A stretch of DNA of 64,000 nt from Chitinophaga sp. Lineage in GTDB: Bacteria; Bacteroidota; Bacteroidia; Chitinophagales; Chitinophagaceae. The DNA lies in NCBI RefSeq assembly GCF_019236475.1, contig NZ_JAFAIX010000014.1, forward strand, positions 248,001-312,000, written 5' to 3'. The notes beneath the pieces are model-generated. The model made no database searches and had not been told where the DNA came from. It saw only the letters and a list, made by a program, of their open reading frames with translations. Positions within the stretch are counted from its first letter, which is position 1. Each line of letters opens with the position of its first letter. This document shows positions 1-10,300 of this stretch, in pieces. A program made the translations under genes and the position numbers.

Positions 1-100
1 TGTATTTGTAGGCATACGGTGGCTATTCTGGAAAGAGCTGGTCACTTTGCTGCGAGTAACGCGGGATAGTAAAGCGATGCGTGTCTCCCTAAAAATATCA

Positions 101-133
101 AAAGCGGCCACCTCACTAGGAGATGACCGCTTT
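101..133 (-). terminator. Intrinsic terminator of the minus-strand outer-membrane protein gene
   Basis: A 14-bp stem (101-114 with 120-133) around a 5-nt loop lies 22 bp past the stop of the minus-strand gene at 156-929. Read on the minus strand, the two imperfect positions become G-U pairs, whereas on the plus strand they are C-A mismatches. The minus-strand transcript runs into a T-rich stretch (91-100). The hairpin is therefore built for minus-strand transcription. Confidence 0.8.
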
Positions 134-155
134 CTTAATAATTGCCTGCTATTGA

Positions 156-929
156 TTACTGCTTAATGCGATAAGCATAGCCCAACATGGCAGTACCTGC
201 GCCAATGTTGTTTTTACCATTCGCTTCTCCTTTCTGGATGTTCAGGAAACCGTAGTTACCACCACCTTCAATGAAGACCTGGTTTCTGCCAAAATGATAC
301 GCCAGACCGATGTTACCGCTGATACCAACGTTGAAAGTATGCAACTGATCTTTGATGTTCTGCGTATTGTCGAATGACCGTACGCCTACCGCCTGCAAAG
401 GCTGTGTACCCGCAGGGTCCAGGAACCATTGGCTACTACCGCTGGTCACCTGTTTAGCAGATACCAGTAAACCCACGAAAGGTCCTGCATCTACGTACAG
501 GCGGAGTGGTGATTTGCCCAGATTCCAGCCAAATTTCGCCAGGATAGGCAACATCAAATAATTGATCTTCGCCTCGCTTTTGAAATCTCCATAGAGATAC
601 GTTGGAGCAGGGTTAGGTGCAAAAAATGGCTTCGCCTGATCAGGTGTCGGGAATGCCTGCATGCCTTTCTTCTGGCCACCCTGTGAAGAGTATTCCAGCA
701 TCGGCTGAATAGAGAATAGTTTACTGATATGGAATTCAGCAAATACTCCGAAATCAGGCCCCAAGCGGGATGAATAACCTTCATTCAAGGGATTGGTGGA
801 ACTTCCACCTGCAGATAATTTGGGGATACTGATACCAGCCCTCGCCCCTAAGTCGATCTGCTGTGCATGGACACCCACGCACAACAACAATGCTGTTGCC
901 AGCAAAAGAGAAAACTGTTGGATTTTCAT
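156..929 (-). CDS. Outer-membrane beta-barrel protein (PorT-like family)
   Basis: A 257-aa secreted protein that probably forms a small outer-membrane beta-barrel. The start chosen is the ATG at 929, because it gives a clean signal peptide (MKIQQFSLLLATALLLCVG, then a cut near VHAQ); the reading frame stays open 15 codons further upstream, but that extension would bury the signal. After the signal come alternating aromatic/hydrophobic strands such as GPDFGVFAEFHISKLFSIQP and GNIGLAYHFGRNQVFIEGG, and the protein ends in an amphipathic strand (GYAYRIKQ). This pattern fits the outer-membrane beta-barrel family common in Bacteroidota (PF13568-like). The gene stands alone, divergent from the GH16 gene, with its own terminator. 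Substrate and partner are unknown. Confidence 0.8.
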   Translation of the reverse strand: MKIQQFSLLLATALLLCVGVHAQQIDLGARAGISIPKLSAGGSSTNPLNEGYSSRLGPDFGVFAEFHISKLFSIQPMLEYSSQGGQKKGMQAFPTPDQAKPFFAPNPAPTYLYGDFKSEAKINYLMLPILAKFGWNLGKSPLRLYVDAGPFVGLLVSAKQVTSGSSQWFLDPAGTQPLQAVGVRSFDNTQNIKDQLHTFNVGISGNIGLAYHFGRNQVFIEGGGNYGFLNIQKGEANGKNNIGAGTAMLGYAYRIKQ

Positions 930-953
930 GGTTTCTTGATTGTAACTAATTTC

Positions 954-961
954 TAAAGTTA
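954..961 (-). promoter_or_regulatory. Possible -7 box for the outer-membrane protein gene
   Basis: On the minus strand this reads TAACTTTA, one base from the Bacteroidota -7 consensus TAnnTTTG, 25 bp ahead of the ATG at 929. No convincing -33 TTTG is correctly spaced, so this is weak. Confidence 0.25.
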
Positions 962-1079
962 ACCATTTGATCAATACCGTTCATAATCGAACCTTCCGCA
1001 CATCATATATTCTTGTACTATTCATAAAAATGACCCATTTTTGAGCATCGCAGATGCTGCATGAACAATGATTTGAACA

Positions 1080-2732
1080 ATGAAAAAAAGACTATTCCCG
1101 GCCATCGGCGCCGATCGCAGCCCATTACACTTTATTAGGCAAACAGGTTTGTTCCTGTTATTCATTTTGCTGACCACCCAAGTTGTCTTGGCACAATCTT
1201 CAGCAAACCCATCCTTGTTACAATTAAAAGGCACCCGTAGTTGGATTAAAGTGACCTGGATACAACCAGCCAATGCTACCAGTTATCGTGTATACTGGTC
1301 TGTTACGAACAAACAACCGAATACTCCAGGTGCTACCCTGCCTGCCAATAGTAATCGGTACTATATCCAACAAGTAAAACCGGCTACCAAGTATTATATT
1401 TGGGTGGAAACAACTACTCCTGAAAAGAAAGGCAAAACCCTTACAGGCAACGTGATCACCCAAACGAAATGGTCGATCGACAGTCAAGAGGTTCGTCAAT
1501 TGGACATCCCCAGTTCTGCTGCCGTTCCAGCCGGCATGAAACTTTTCTGGCATGATGAGTTCAATGATGAAATGCTGGATAGAAACAAATGGCATACGGT
1601 ATATTATTCCAATATCGATTTTCTCAATAAAGTGAATATGGACGCCATGTTGGGCGACAGTCTACCTGAAGCTGCCTATCATTTCTCCGGCCACTCCATT
1701 GATATTTTCACGAACGATTCGCTCCCCCTTAAAGCATATTATCCTGCCAACGGCAGAAAGATCTCGTCTCTCCAAACCTACGACTGGCGCACCAATGAAA
1801 ACCTCCTGGACAATAGCAGGGGCGGTTACTTTGAAGTACGCGTGAAACGCAGTTTTACGGGCAAGCCGCAGGGACTCAATACCGCCTACTGGTTCGACTC
1901 TCCAGGACCTGATCTGAAATATTACCTGCAAGAAGGCACTACCCGCAATGGCACTACTGGCGTACGTCCAAAAGGACAGGTGTTTGAAATCGATGTATTC
2001 GAAAACCTCGATGCACAGTTTGTATTGCATGGGCATGTTGATAGCCTGGGTAATTTCGTACACAACCTGAATACGCATATTGCCACTGGCATTGAACATA
2101 AAGACCAATGGGTCACACACGGTATTCTTTGGACACCTACCAGTATCAGTCATTATATCAATGGTAAATTGATAAAAGCTTACACCAATAAACACGAGAT
2201 CTACTCTCCTAACCACTTCATGAACGTATTCCTGGGAAGCTATGGCGGTGGCGGATCTGTACATATGGAAGTAGATTATATCCGTGGCTACCAATGGGCC
2301 CTCGAAGGCGGCAATGAACTCCCTAACCCTGGCTTCGAAGCTAACGACAACCTGCTACCGTGGGAAGGTAACGGCACACTCACCCAAACGGGTATACGTA
2401 GTGGCAAACAGGCACTGGTACTGAAACCTGGACAGGAAATCGAACAATACGTTTACTTGAATAATAATACCGATTATAAATTATCCTATTGGCAGCAAGG
2501 TAACGGTGAAGTATATACGACTGTAGAAGACATGAAGCTTGTGACGGGGGATCTGACACCAACCGCGTCCCTCCGCACCGCTGCTGGCAATACTTTCAAA
2601 AACCATACGCTTAACTTTCATTCCGGTAAGGAATACGGCCATGATATGAAAACGGTCCATATTCACTTCAAAAACACTGGTAAGAATGATATTATCTTAG
2701 ATGATGTGACGATCATAAAATCCAACAAATAA
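1080..2732 (+). CDS. Secreted family-16 glycoside hydrolase with FN3 and carbohydrate-binding-like domains
   Basis: A 550-aa secreted enzyme predicted to cut beta-glucan or galactan-type polysaccharide. Residues 1-39 are a signal peptide with an extended N-region, ending QVVLAQ. Residues 43-130 look like a fibronectin type III domain (ITWIQPANATSYRVYW-type strands, VKPATKYYIWVE). The GH16 catalytic domain spans about 150-410, beginning LFWHDEFNDEMLDRNKW and carrying the motif EIDVFE (E303, D305, E308), which matches the GH16 ExDxxE nucleophile/acid-base signature. WVTHGILWTPTSISHYINGK is also typical of the family. Residues 415-550 form a beta-sandwich (LPNPGFEANDN...) resembling CBM4/9-type modules. 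The sequence alone does not fix the substrate (laminarin, agar, porphyran and others remain open). A terminator follows, so it is probably a single-gene unit. Confidence 0.85.
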   Translation: MKKRLFPAIGADRSPLHFIRQTGLFLLFILLTTQVVLAQSSANPSLLQLKGTRSWIKVTWIQPANATSYRVYWSVTNKQPNTPGATLPANSNRYYIQQVKPATKYYIWVETTTPEKKGKTLTGNVITQTKWSIDSQEVRQLDIPSSAAVPAGMKLFWHDEFNDEMLDRNKWHTVYYSNIDFLNKVNMDAMLGDSLPEAAYHFSGHSIDIFTNDSLPLKAYYPANGRKISSLQTYDWRTNENLLDNSRGGYFEVRVKRSFTGKPQGLNTAYWFDSPGPDLKYYLQEGTTRNGTTGVRPKGQVFEIDVFENLDAQFVLHGHVDSLGNFVHNLNTHIATGIEHKDQWVTHGILWTPTSISHYINGKLIKAYTNKHEIYSPNHFMNVFLGSYGGGGSVHMEVDYIRGYQWALEGGNELPNPGFEANDNLLPWEGNGTLTQTGIRSGKQALVLKPGQEIEQYVYLNNNTDYKLSYWQQGNGEVYTTVEDMKLVTGDLTPTASLRTAAGNTFKNHTLNFHSGKEYGHDMKTVHIHFKNTGKNDIILDDVTIIKSNK

Positions 2733-2764
2733 TATCGACGCATAAAGAGCACCCTTTTTACTAC

Positions 2765-2797
2765 ATCCCTGACATATGCATGTGTCAGGGATTTTTA
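2765..2797 (+). terminator. Intrinsic terminator after the GH16 gene
   Basis: A perfect 10-bp stem (2765-2774 with 2783-2792, ATCCCTGACA/TGTCAGGGAT) with an 8-nt loop, followed by a T-run, 32 bp after the stop codon. Confidence 0.85.
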
Positions 2798-2910
2798 TTT
2801 ACACAAATAAATGAAATTCAATAAATTACATATTATTATATTAATTCAGTTAATAAATAATATATATGTTTGAATAATGCTTTATGAATAATTACATATA
2901 TATCTTTGTG

Positions 2911-2918
2911 CCGTCCTA
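2911..2918 (+). promoter_or_regulatory. -7 promoter box (TATCTTTG) ahead of the adhesin operon
   Basis: This is an exact match to the Bacteroidota -7 consensus TAnnTTTG, 35 bp ahead of the ATG at 2953, inside a strongly A/T-rich stretch (2810-2910). A TTTG at 2869-2872 is too far upstream to be the normal -33 element, so only the -7 box is supported. Confidence 0.55.
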
Positions 2919-2952
2919 ATACCTTAGATGATTTACTAAAATCCCTTACCTA

Positions 2953-5900
2953 ATGAGCGCCCTACTACGTAGTATCGCACTGGCATTGCTATGCTTGCCA
3001 GCGGTGGATCTATTTGCACAAAACTGCACTATTAATGCAGGCGTTACCACCTCCATCTGCCCAAACAACAAGTTTATTCTCTCCGGTTCCAGTAGTGGAC
3101 TCGTGGCAGTAAATCCTGTATGGACACAGGTTGCCGGACCAGCGGTTACTATTAAAGATCCTCAAAATCTGACCACAGAAGTGACCGGTTATGTGCCAGG
3201 GAATACTTATAAGTTTAGGTTATCCTCTAAGTGTACGGACGGTTCGTTGATATTTGATGAGGTGGTGTATAACACCTACCCTGCTACGCTAGCCAATGTA
3301 GGACCCGATATCAGCGTATGTGCTCCCGGAACAATCCTACATGCCAACACACCAGGATCTGGGGAAACAGGTACCTGGTCTATCGATGGGAATGGGCAAG
3401 GTATCAGTTTTAACATGGCGGATCAGAACAATCCAAATCTGGCGATCACCGTGGACCCTCAAAAATCAGGTAGTACCACCTTACACTGGATGATCAGCAG
3501 TAATAATTCCTGTCGTTCTACAGACGATATTGTGATAACAAATCCTGGTGGGGTAATGCCCGTATCTGCCGGAGCAGACCAGGTACTCAACAATTGTTAT
3601 ACGGTTACACAAACGGCGGCCATGCAGGCTTCCTTTGGTGGTACAAATATCAATGGCCAACAAGGCACTTGGTCTGTGTTGAGTGGCCCTACTGTTCCCT
3701 CGTTTAGTAATATCCATGACAACAAAGCAATCGTTGGTAACCTGGCTGCTGGCACTTATAAATTACGCTGGACAGTACAAGGGCCATGTGCCAATGGTAC
3801 TGCCGATGTAATGCTTACCGTACCAGTGGGTACACAATCTGTAACAGTGGCGAAAGATGCCAGTGCCACTTATTGCGATGGTCGGACTTCCACTATCATT
3901 ACCGGACTCGCCCCTGCATATGCAGGCGAATCCATCGCATGGACGCGGGTTTCAGGCACAGGAGATATACAATCGCCCAATAGTGTCTCCACTGGGATTA
4001 CAAATCTGACAGGCGTAAAAAGTGTTTTCAATTATACAATCAGTAATCCTACTACCGGCTGTAATACAACTGGTAGTTATACGATTAATTTTACCACTCC
4101 TCCTACTATTACTGCTCCCTCACCGGTGATTCCTCCTTGTGGTTCCACGTTAGTAACCATCAACTATAGTTATACAGGGGGAGACAAAACACAATGGGCA
4201 TTAATCAGCGCTCCTAGTGGCGTTCCGGTCAGCGATTTCCAGGATGCAGGTCAGCCCCTGATCTTGCCGGAATATACCATTCCAGGCGCTTACCTTGTTC
4301 GCCTCAGACGCACTACCAATAATGGTTTGGGAGGTTGTCAGGATGCATATACCGATGTTTACGTGCAGTTATCGCAAGCCCCAACAGCCGCCAATGCCGG
4401 AACCAGACAGGTACTAGCCTGTAATATTACAGAAACACATCTGGCAGGGAATATGCCTGCTGTTGGCATAGGACGTTGGTCGCAAGTGAGCGGACCTAGT
4501 GTGGCTAATATCCAAGATAAATCCGACCCTACTACCCTCATCAATCAATTGGCGAATGGTACTTATACTTTCCGTTGGATTATCACTGGTAATGTAGGAT
4601 GCCCTAATCAACAGGCAGACGTGCAAGTGGTAGTATCTGACCGCAATCCAACAGCCGCTGCTGCGGGCCAGAATGAGACCATATGTAATAGTACGCCTTA
4701 TAAATTACAGGGCAACAAACCCAATCCTAATGAAAGTGGACGCTGGACCTTCACACCAACTACAGGTGTAAGTCTTTCTGATCCTACCGATCCTAATGCC
4801 ATCGCAAACGGCTTACAACCTAATACGGTGTATACTTTCACCTGGACCATCAGTAACAGTTGTGGCCAAGCTGCTGCCAACGTAACGATTACTACTTCCG
4901 CTCAAGCAGGCCCTCAACAAGCCCATGCAGGGCCAGACCAATGTCTGCCTCCCGGCACTACTTCGTTTACGCTTGCAGGTAATACGCCCGCTAATAATGA
5001 AACGGGTAAATGGACACTGGTAAGTGGCAACACTTTGAACATTGCTGATAACACTAAAAATAATTCAAACGTAACAGGGGCCACCAATGGCAGCTATTCG
5101 CTGGAATGGAGTCTTGCTAGTAATGGATGTCCTCCGACACGTGATACCGTAATATATACTATCTCCGCACCTGCTACTCCTGCGAATGCTGGAACAGGCG
5201 GCAATCTCTGTGGCGCTACTTCCATTCAGTTGGCTGCCAATGCACCACAGATAGGTATAGGTACTTGGAGCCAGCAGCAAGGACCCGGTGGCATTGCCTT
5301 CGATAATATTGCCCTGAACAATGCAAAGGTCAGCAACCTCAGTGATGGCCGCTATATTTTCCGCTGGACGATCAGCAATGGCGCTTGTGCTTCCAATTAC
5401 AGTGAGGTGACCTATAATATCACTGCCCCTCCTGGTATTGCCAATGCAGGACCAGATCAAAATGTTTGTGGTACCAACACGGCCACACTGGCGGCGAATG
5501 CCATTACCAATGGCATTGGTACTTGGAGCATTATCAGTGGCCCTAGTAATCCAAAGTTCACGAACCCTACAGATCCAAATACCACAGTTTCCAACTTAAA
5601 AACAGGTAGCTATACCTTGTTATGGACGGCTGTTAGCGGCCCTGATTGTCCGGTAAGTAAAGCACAGATGATATTAACCGTCAGGGAAAGTGCAAAAGTG
5701 CAGCAAGCAATGCAACAGTTGTGTAATGCCACCACAGCGGTTGTTAGTGGTAATGAAGGTAGTAAAGGTACCTGGACGCAAACAGGAGGTCCTGCTGGTG
5801 CTGTGATTACGCCAAATGCTGATAACTCGGCTGTTGTCACTAATTTAATACCTGGCAATACTTATAAATTCACTTATACCATCGCCGCCATTCCTGGTTG

Positions 5901-7359
5901 TAACAGTTCCAGCGACGATGCTACGGTGATCACCAGTGCATTGCCTTCTACGGCTAATGCGGGCCCAGATCAACAGTTCTGTTTACCAACAGGGACACCC
6001 TCTGTCAATACAACGATGCAGGCCACCCCTGCTACTGCTGGCACTGGCACCTGGACCGTGGAGACCAAACCCGCTGGTGCAGCAGATCCGGTGATAGTTA
6101 CACCTTCCGCATTCAATACCGCTATACAAAATCTCGTTCCTGGTATATACGTATTCTCATGGACCGTTTCCAATGGCTATTGCACCAGCAATTCCGATAT
6201 TATGCGGATAGTAGTTTCTGCTACCCCTTCCGATCCACAACCAGGCCCTGATCAAGTAAATGCCTGTACGGATAAAATCTTGCTGAATGCACAGGCGCCA
6301 TTGACAGGAATTGGTACATGGAGTTTTGAATCGGTGCCAACAGGGAGTACAGCGGTGATTGAAGGTATTAATGCGCCATCTACTAGAGTACTCAATACCA
6401 TCGTAGGTGCATATATTTTCCGTTGGACGGTCAGCAATGGTATTTGTCCTAGTAAATCAGCCTTGGTTCATGTAAATGTTTCATCTACTCCTCCTAACCC
6501 AGCCGTAGCCAATGTTGGCAATATTGTGCCAGGAGAACTCTGCGACCTTACCGGAACCGGCTCCAATATTACTTTACATGGTAATGCACCACAAAATATT
6601 GAAACCGGCAATTGGACAATTACAGATGCCGGTGGAACACCGGTTGCCCTGACATTCACGCCTACAGACCCGAATACAACGGTATCCAATGTACCTGCAG
6701 GATCTTATATTTTCCGTTGGACGATCAACTCCGGCAGTTGCAGTAGTTTCAGCGATCTACCTGTTACGGTATATGCCAAACCAACTCCTGCAAACGCTGG
6801 TACCACACAAGGCATCTGCCTATACACACCACTTCAACTGAATGCTACCAATCCTACAATTGGTAAAGGTGCATGGTCTGTTGTTACGAACGCTGGCGGT
6901 ACTCCTGTTTTCAGCGATATCAATAACTCTGCTGCTACGGTGAACGGACTGGCTCCAGGAGCTTACACCTTCCGATGGACTACCAGCAATGGCGTTTGTC
7001 CTGTAAGTACTGCGGATGTGCAAGCCAATGTAGACGACTGCCGGATTAAAGTGACCAAAGCCGCTACCACGCCCACACAGCAGCCAGATGGTTCCTATAC
7101 CATGAATTTCACTTTCACCGTTGCCAACCCTGCTACCGCTGTAACAATTGATAATGTACAGTTGACAGACTATATCCCTGCATCATTGCCTAACGGTGTC
7201 ACCTATACGATTAGTGGTCATAGCCTAACAGGCATTACAGGATATAATCCAGCATTCGACGGTAAGACAGACACGAATCTGCTCCTGCCTAATACCGCCT
7301 CACTGGCTCCAGGAGCGACTGCCACGATCACCCTCACTATTAACGTTAAATTTTTCTAG
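2953..7359 (+). CDS. Giant secreted adhesin-like protein with about 15 PKD-like repeats
   Basis: A 1468-aa exported protein. It begins with a signal peptide (MSALLRSIALALLCLPAVDLFAQ). About 15 degenerate modules of roughly 85-95 residues follow, each with the pattern ANAGPDQ...C...L.AN....G.GTWS...GP......N....V..L..G.Y.FRWT.SNG.C. These are PKD/Ig-like beta-sandwich modules, each with a conserved pair of cysteines that could form a disulfide. The last about 100 residues (from KVTKAATTPTQQPDG) switch to a DUF11-like fold, the same fold as the next gene. No T9SS C-terminal signal of type A or B is visible, so it may be secreted together with, or attached to, its neighbour. Only 17 bp separate it from the 2908-aa gene, so they are surely co-transcribed. 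A surface adhesion or gliding role is inferred from family and context. Confidence 0.75.
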   Translation: MSALLRSIALALLCLPAVDLFAQNCTINAGVTTSICPNNKFILSGSSSGLVAVNPVWTQVAGPAVTIKDPQNLTTEVTGYVPGNTYKFRLSSKCTDGSLIFDEVVYNTYPATLANVGPDISVCAPGTILHANTPGSGETGTWSIDGNGQGISFNMADQNNPNLAITVDPQKSGSTTLHWMISSNNSCRSTDDIVITNPGGVMPVSAGADQVLNNCYTVTQTAAMQASFGGTNINGQQGTWSVLSGPTVPSFSNIHDNKAIVGNLAAGTYKLRWTVQGPCANGTADVMLTVPVGTQSVTVAKDASATYCDGRTSTIITGLAPAYAGESIAWTRVSGTGDIQSPNSVSTGITNLTGVKSVFNYTISNPTTGCNTTGSYTINFTTPPTITAPSPVIPPCGSTLVTINYSYTGGDKTQWALISAPSGVPVSDFQDAGQPLILPEYTIPGAYLVRLRRTTNNGLGGCQDAYTDVYVQLSQAPTAANAGTRQVLACNITETHLAGNMPAVGIGRWSQVSGPSVANIQDKSDPTTLINQLANGTYTFRWIITGNVGCPNQQADVQVVVSDRNPTAAAAGQNETICNSTPYKLQGNKPNPNESGRWTFTPTTGVSLSDPTDPNAIANGLQPNTVYTFTWTISNSCGQAAANVTITTSAQAGPQQAHAGPDQCLPPGTTSFTLAGNTPANNETGKWTLVSGNTLNIADNTKNNSNVTGATNGSYSLEWSLASNGCPPTRDTVIYTISAPATPANAGTGGNLCGATSIQLAANAPQIGIGTWSQQQGPGGIAFDNIALNNAKVSNLSDGRYIFRWTISNGACASNYSEVTYNITAPPGIANAGPDQNVCGTNTATLAANAITNGIGTWSIISGPSNPKFTNPTDPNTTVSNLKTGSYTLLWTAVSGPDCPVSKAQMILTVRESAKVQQAMQQLCNATTAVVSGNEGSKGTWTQTGGPAGAVITPNADNSAVVTNLIPGNTYKFTYTIAAIPGCNSSSDDATVITSALPSTANAGPDQQFCLPTGTPSVNTTMQATPATAGTGTWTVETKPAGAADPVIVTPSAFNTAIQNLVPGIYVFSWTVSNGYCTSNSDIMRIVVSATPSDPQPGPDQVNACTDKILLNAQAPLTGIGTWSFESVPTGSTAVIEGINAPSTRVLNTIVGAYIFRWTVSNGICPSKSALVHVNVSSTPPNPAVANVGNIVPGELCDLTGTGSNITLHGNAPQNIETGNWTITDAGGTPVALTFTPTDPNTTVSNVPAGSYIFRWTINSGSCSSFSDLPVTVYAKPTPANAGTTQGICLYTPLQLNATNPTIGKGAWSVVTNAGGTPVFSDINNSAATVNGLAPGAYTFRWTTSNGVCPVSTADVQANVDDCRIKVTKAATTPTQQPDGSYTMNFTFTVANPATAVTIDNVQLTDYIPASLPNGVTYTISGHSLTGITGYNPAFDGKTDTNLLLPNTASLAPGATATITLTINVKFF

Positions 7360-7376
7360 CAGTTAACTATAAACTT

Positions 7377-10300
7377 ATGACGAAGAAAACTTTCCTTGCT
7401 ATAAAATACTGGTTGACTGCTGTCCTGCTGCTTTGTGGTATGGCAAGCACACAGGCGCAAACCGGCACTTTCAAAAACACGGCGGGAGCAAGTGGTACTG
7501 CATCAGCAGGCGCTACTCCCGTGAGTGATATCACCTTTACTACATTTCAATTTCCTGCTATAGGACTGGCGATCGCTGCATCGCAGCCAGATATCCAGCC
7601 TGATGGCAGTTATAATATCGCTTATACCTATACGATACAGAACCTTGGAGGAATACCGCTTACAGGTGTGCAGGTGGTTTCAGACCTGGGCACTACTTTC
7701 GGCGCTCCTATGACCTATACCATTGTGTCCAGGACATTCAATAGTATCACAGGTAATAATGGATTTACAGGTGCTGGCAATACCAATTTACTTGGAACCA
7801 ATGCTAGTCTAGCCGCTGGTACCACCGCCACCGCTGTCATTGTAATCAATCTGAAAAATGCTGGGCAGTATGGGACCTTCAATACAGCAGGTCAGGCTAC
7901 CGGCACTGCTGGTACTTCGGTGGTAACAGATATATCTGTGAATGGTACCGTTCCAGATGCAAATGGCAATGGTACTGCCCTGGATGATCAATCTCCTACC
8001 CCAGTTACCATTAGCAGACCTGACATCGCCATTCAGAAAACGGTAGATCAGACCACTCCTTATGTGGGTAACACGATTACCTTTACTGTCACTGCAGCTA
8101 ATATTGGTAGTGGAGACGCGGTTGGGGTAAATGTGCAGGATCTGCTAATGAACGGTTTTAAATTCCTATCTGCCACTCCCGCCACCGGTACTTACAACAA
8201 TTCCAGTGGTACCTGGACAATAGGAAAATTAAAAGCTGGAGAAACTAAAACCTTGACCATACAGGTACAAGTCAATCCTGCAGGGACATACAGTAATACC
8301 GCTAGCTGTAATATTCCAGAGGATATTGTTACTAGCAACAACAACATGACGGTAACGGTAACGCCTATACCATCTGCGGATGTGCGCATTACCAAAACCG
8401 CAGACAAGATGACCCCGAATGTGTTAGATGTGGTCACCTTCACGCTCACAGCTTCCAATGCAGGACTAAGTGATGCAACAGGAGTAACAGTAATAGATAA
8501 ACTTCCTGCTGGCCTGACACCAATTGCCCCTTACCCTGCCGGTTTCGTGTATGACGCTGGTTTGCGCCAGTTTACCTGGACCATCGGCAATATGGCTGCC
8601 AATACACAACAAAGCCAAACTATTTCCACCACTGTATCTGCGGATATAGACAGAAGCAATTTTACCAATACCGCTACTATTCAAGCAAATGAATACGATC
8701 CACAGACCAGCAATAATACTGCTAGTGTCACGATTGTACCAAAGGAAAAAGTGGACCTGGAAGTAACTAAAACACTCACCACCACCACTAACCCAATATA
8801 TCCTAACGATCCGGCCACCTTCACTATCAAAGTGAAAAACAATGGTCCTAATAACTGTTATGATGCTAATATTTCGGATGTACTACCATCCGGTTATAGC
8901 AGTTGGGTAGCCACTCCTGACAAAGGTTCTATGAACCTCAGCACAGGACTTTGGACCATCGGCACATTATTAAATGGCGAAGTGGCTACGCTCACCTTGA
9001 CCGCCACCATAAATCCATCAGGGAATTATGCAAACACGGCCACTGTCGTCACTACAGACAACGACACGAATCCTGCCAATAACACAGCCAGCACACCTGC
9101 GCCGCCAGTGAAGCCAAGAACAGATCTCTCCGTAAAAATACAGGGGAATAATACAGCGGATGCTGGAGATCCTTATACTTTCGATATCGTGGTGCAGAAT
9201 GCCGGTCCTAGTGATGCTACAGGCGTTAATGTAAATCTGCTGAATATCGCTAATGGCTATACGCTGCAACCATCCAGTAATCCTGCATTTGATCCAGCCA
9301 CCAATATCTGGACAATCGGGAACCTGGCCGCTGGGGCCACTGTGAAGCTAACCCTCACAGGTATTGTATTACCAGATGGCACCTATAACTTCAGCGTTCA
9401 TGTTGCCGGCAATGAAGATGAAATTACCCTTGTCAATAACGATGATAATGCCGTCATCACTGTTAGCCAGGTAGCAGACTTGTCAGTAGTTAAGTTGGTG
9501 AACAATGCAACGCCTGAAGTAGGCCAAACGGTACAGTTCACGATTCGTGTTACCAATAACGGGCCTAGTCTTGCTCATAATGTGAAAGTAAATGAATCGC
9601 TGCCGGTCGGTTATACCCTAACTGGTACGCCTATGGTATCCGTTGGAAGCTATAATGGCAGCGTATGGAGCGTTGGCAACTTACGCAGTGGACTGACAGA
9701 AAGCATGTTGATTAGCGCAATAGTAAAGCCTACTGGCCCTTATTTAAATTCTGCCAATGCCTATGCCCCTGAAAAGGACAAAGTACCTACCAATAATAGC
9801 AGTTCTGTCACACCAACAGTGACGCAACTAGCAGATGTAGCGGTTACTAAAACAATTGACAACAGTAACCCGGATGCAGGTGCTACCGTCAAATTCACCA
9901 TTACCGCCACTAACAACGGTCCTAGTACCGCTACTAACGTGGTGGTCACCGATATACCAACAACTGGTTATACCTTCCTGGGTGGTAGCACAAGCACGGG
10001 CATGTATATCCCTGCTAGCAATAAATGGACGATTGGGACCTTGCTTTCCGGTAAATCAGCATCCCTGGTGATAAATGCGGTAGTGAATGGCAGCGGAAAC
10101 TATACCAATACCGCTACCATACAAGCCACTGAAAAAGATACGGATCCTAGCAATAACAGTGCAAGCGTTACGCCTACTGTAAGACCAGTAACAGATCTTC
10201 AAATTGCTAAAACCGCAGATAAAACTACAGCAGACATCAATTCCAATATCACCTTTACCTTAACCGCCACCAACAATGGTGTAAGTAATGCTACAGGCGT

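Noticed and set aside
1..100. End of an upstream gene
   Set aside because: A plus-strand frame is open from base 2 to about 160, but it runs through the terminator hairpin and shows no recognisable protein; too short to decide.
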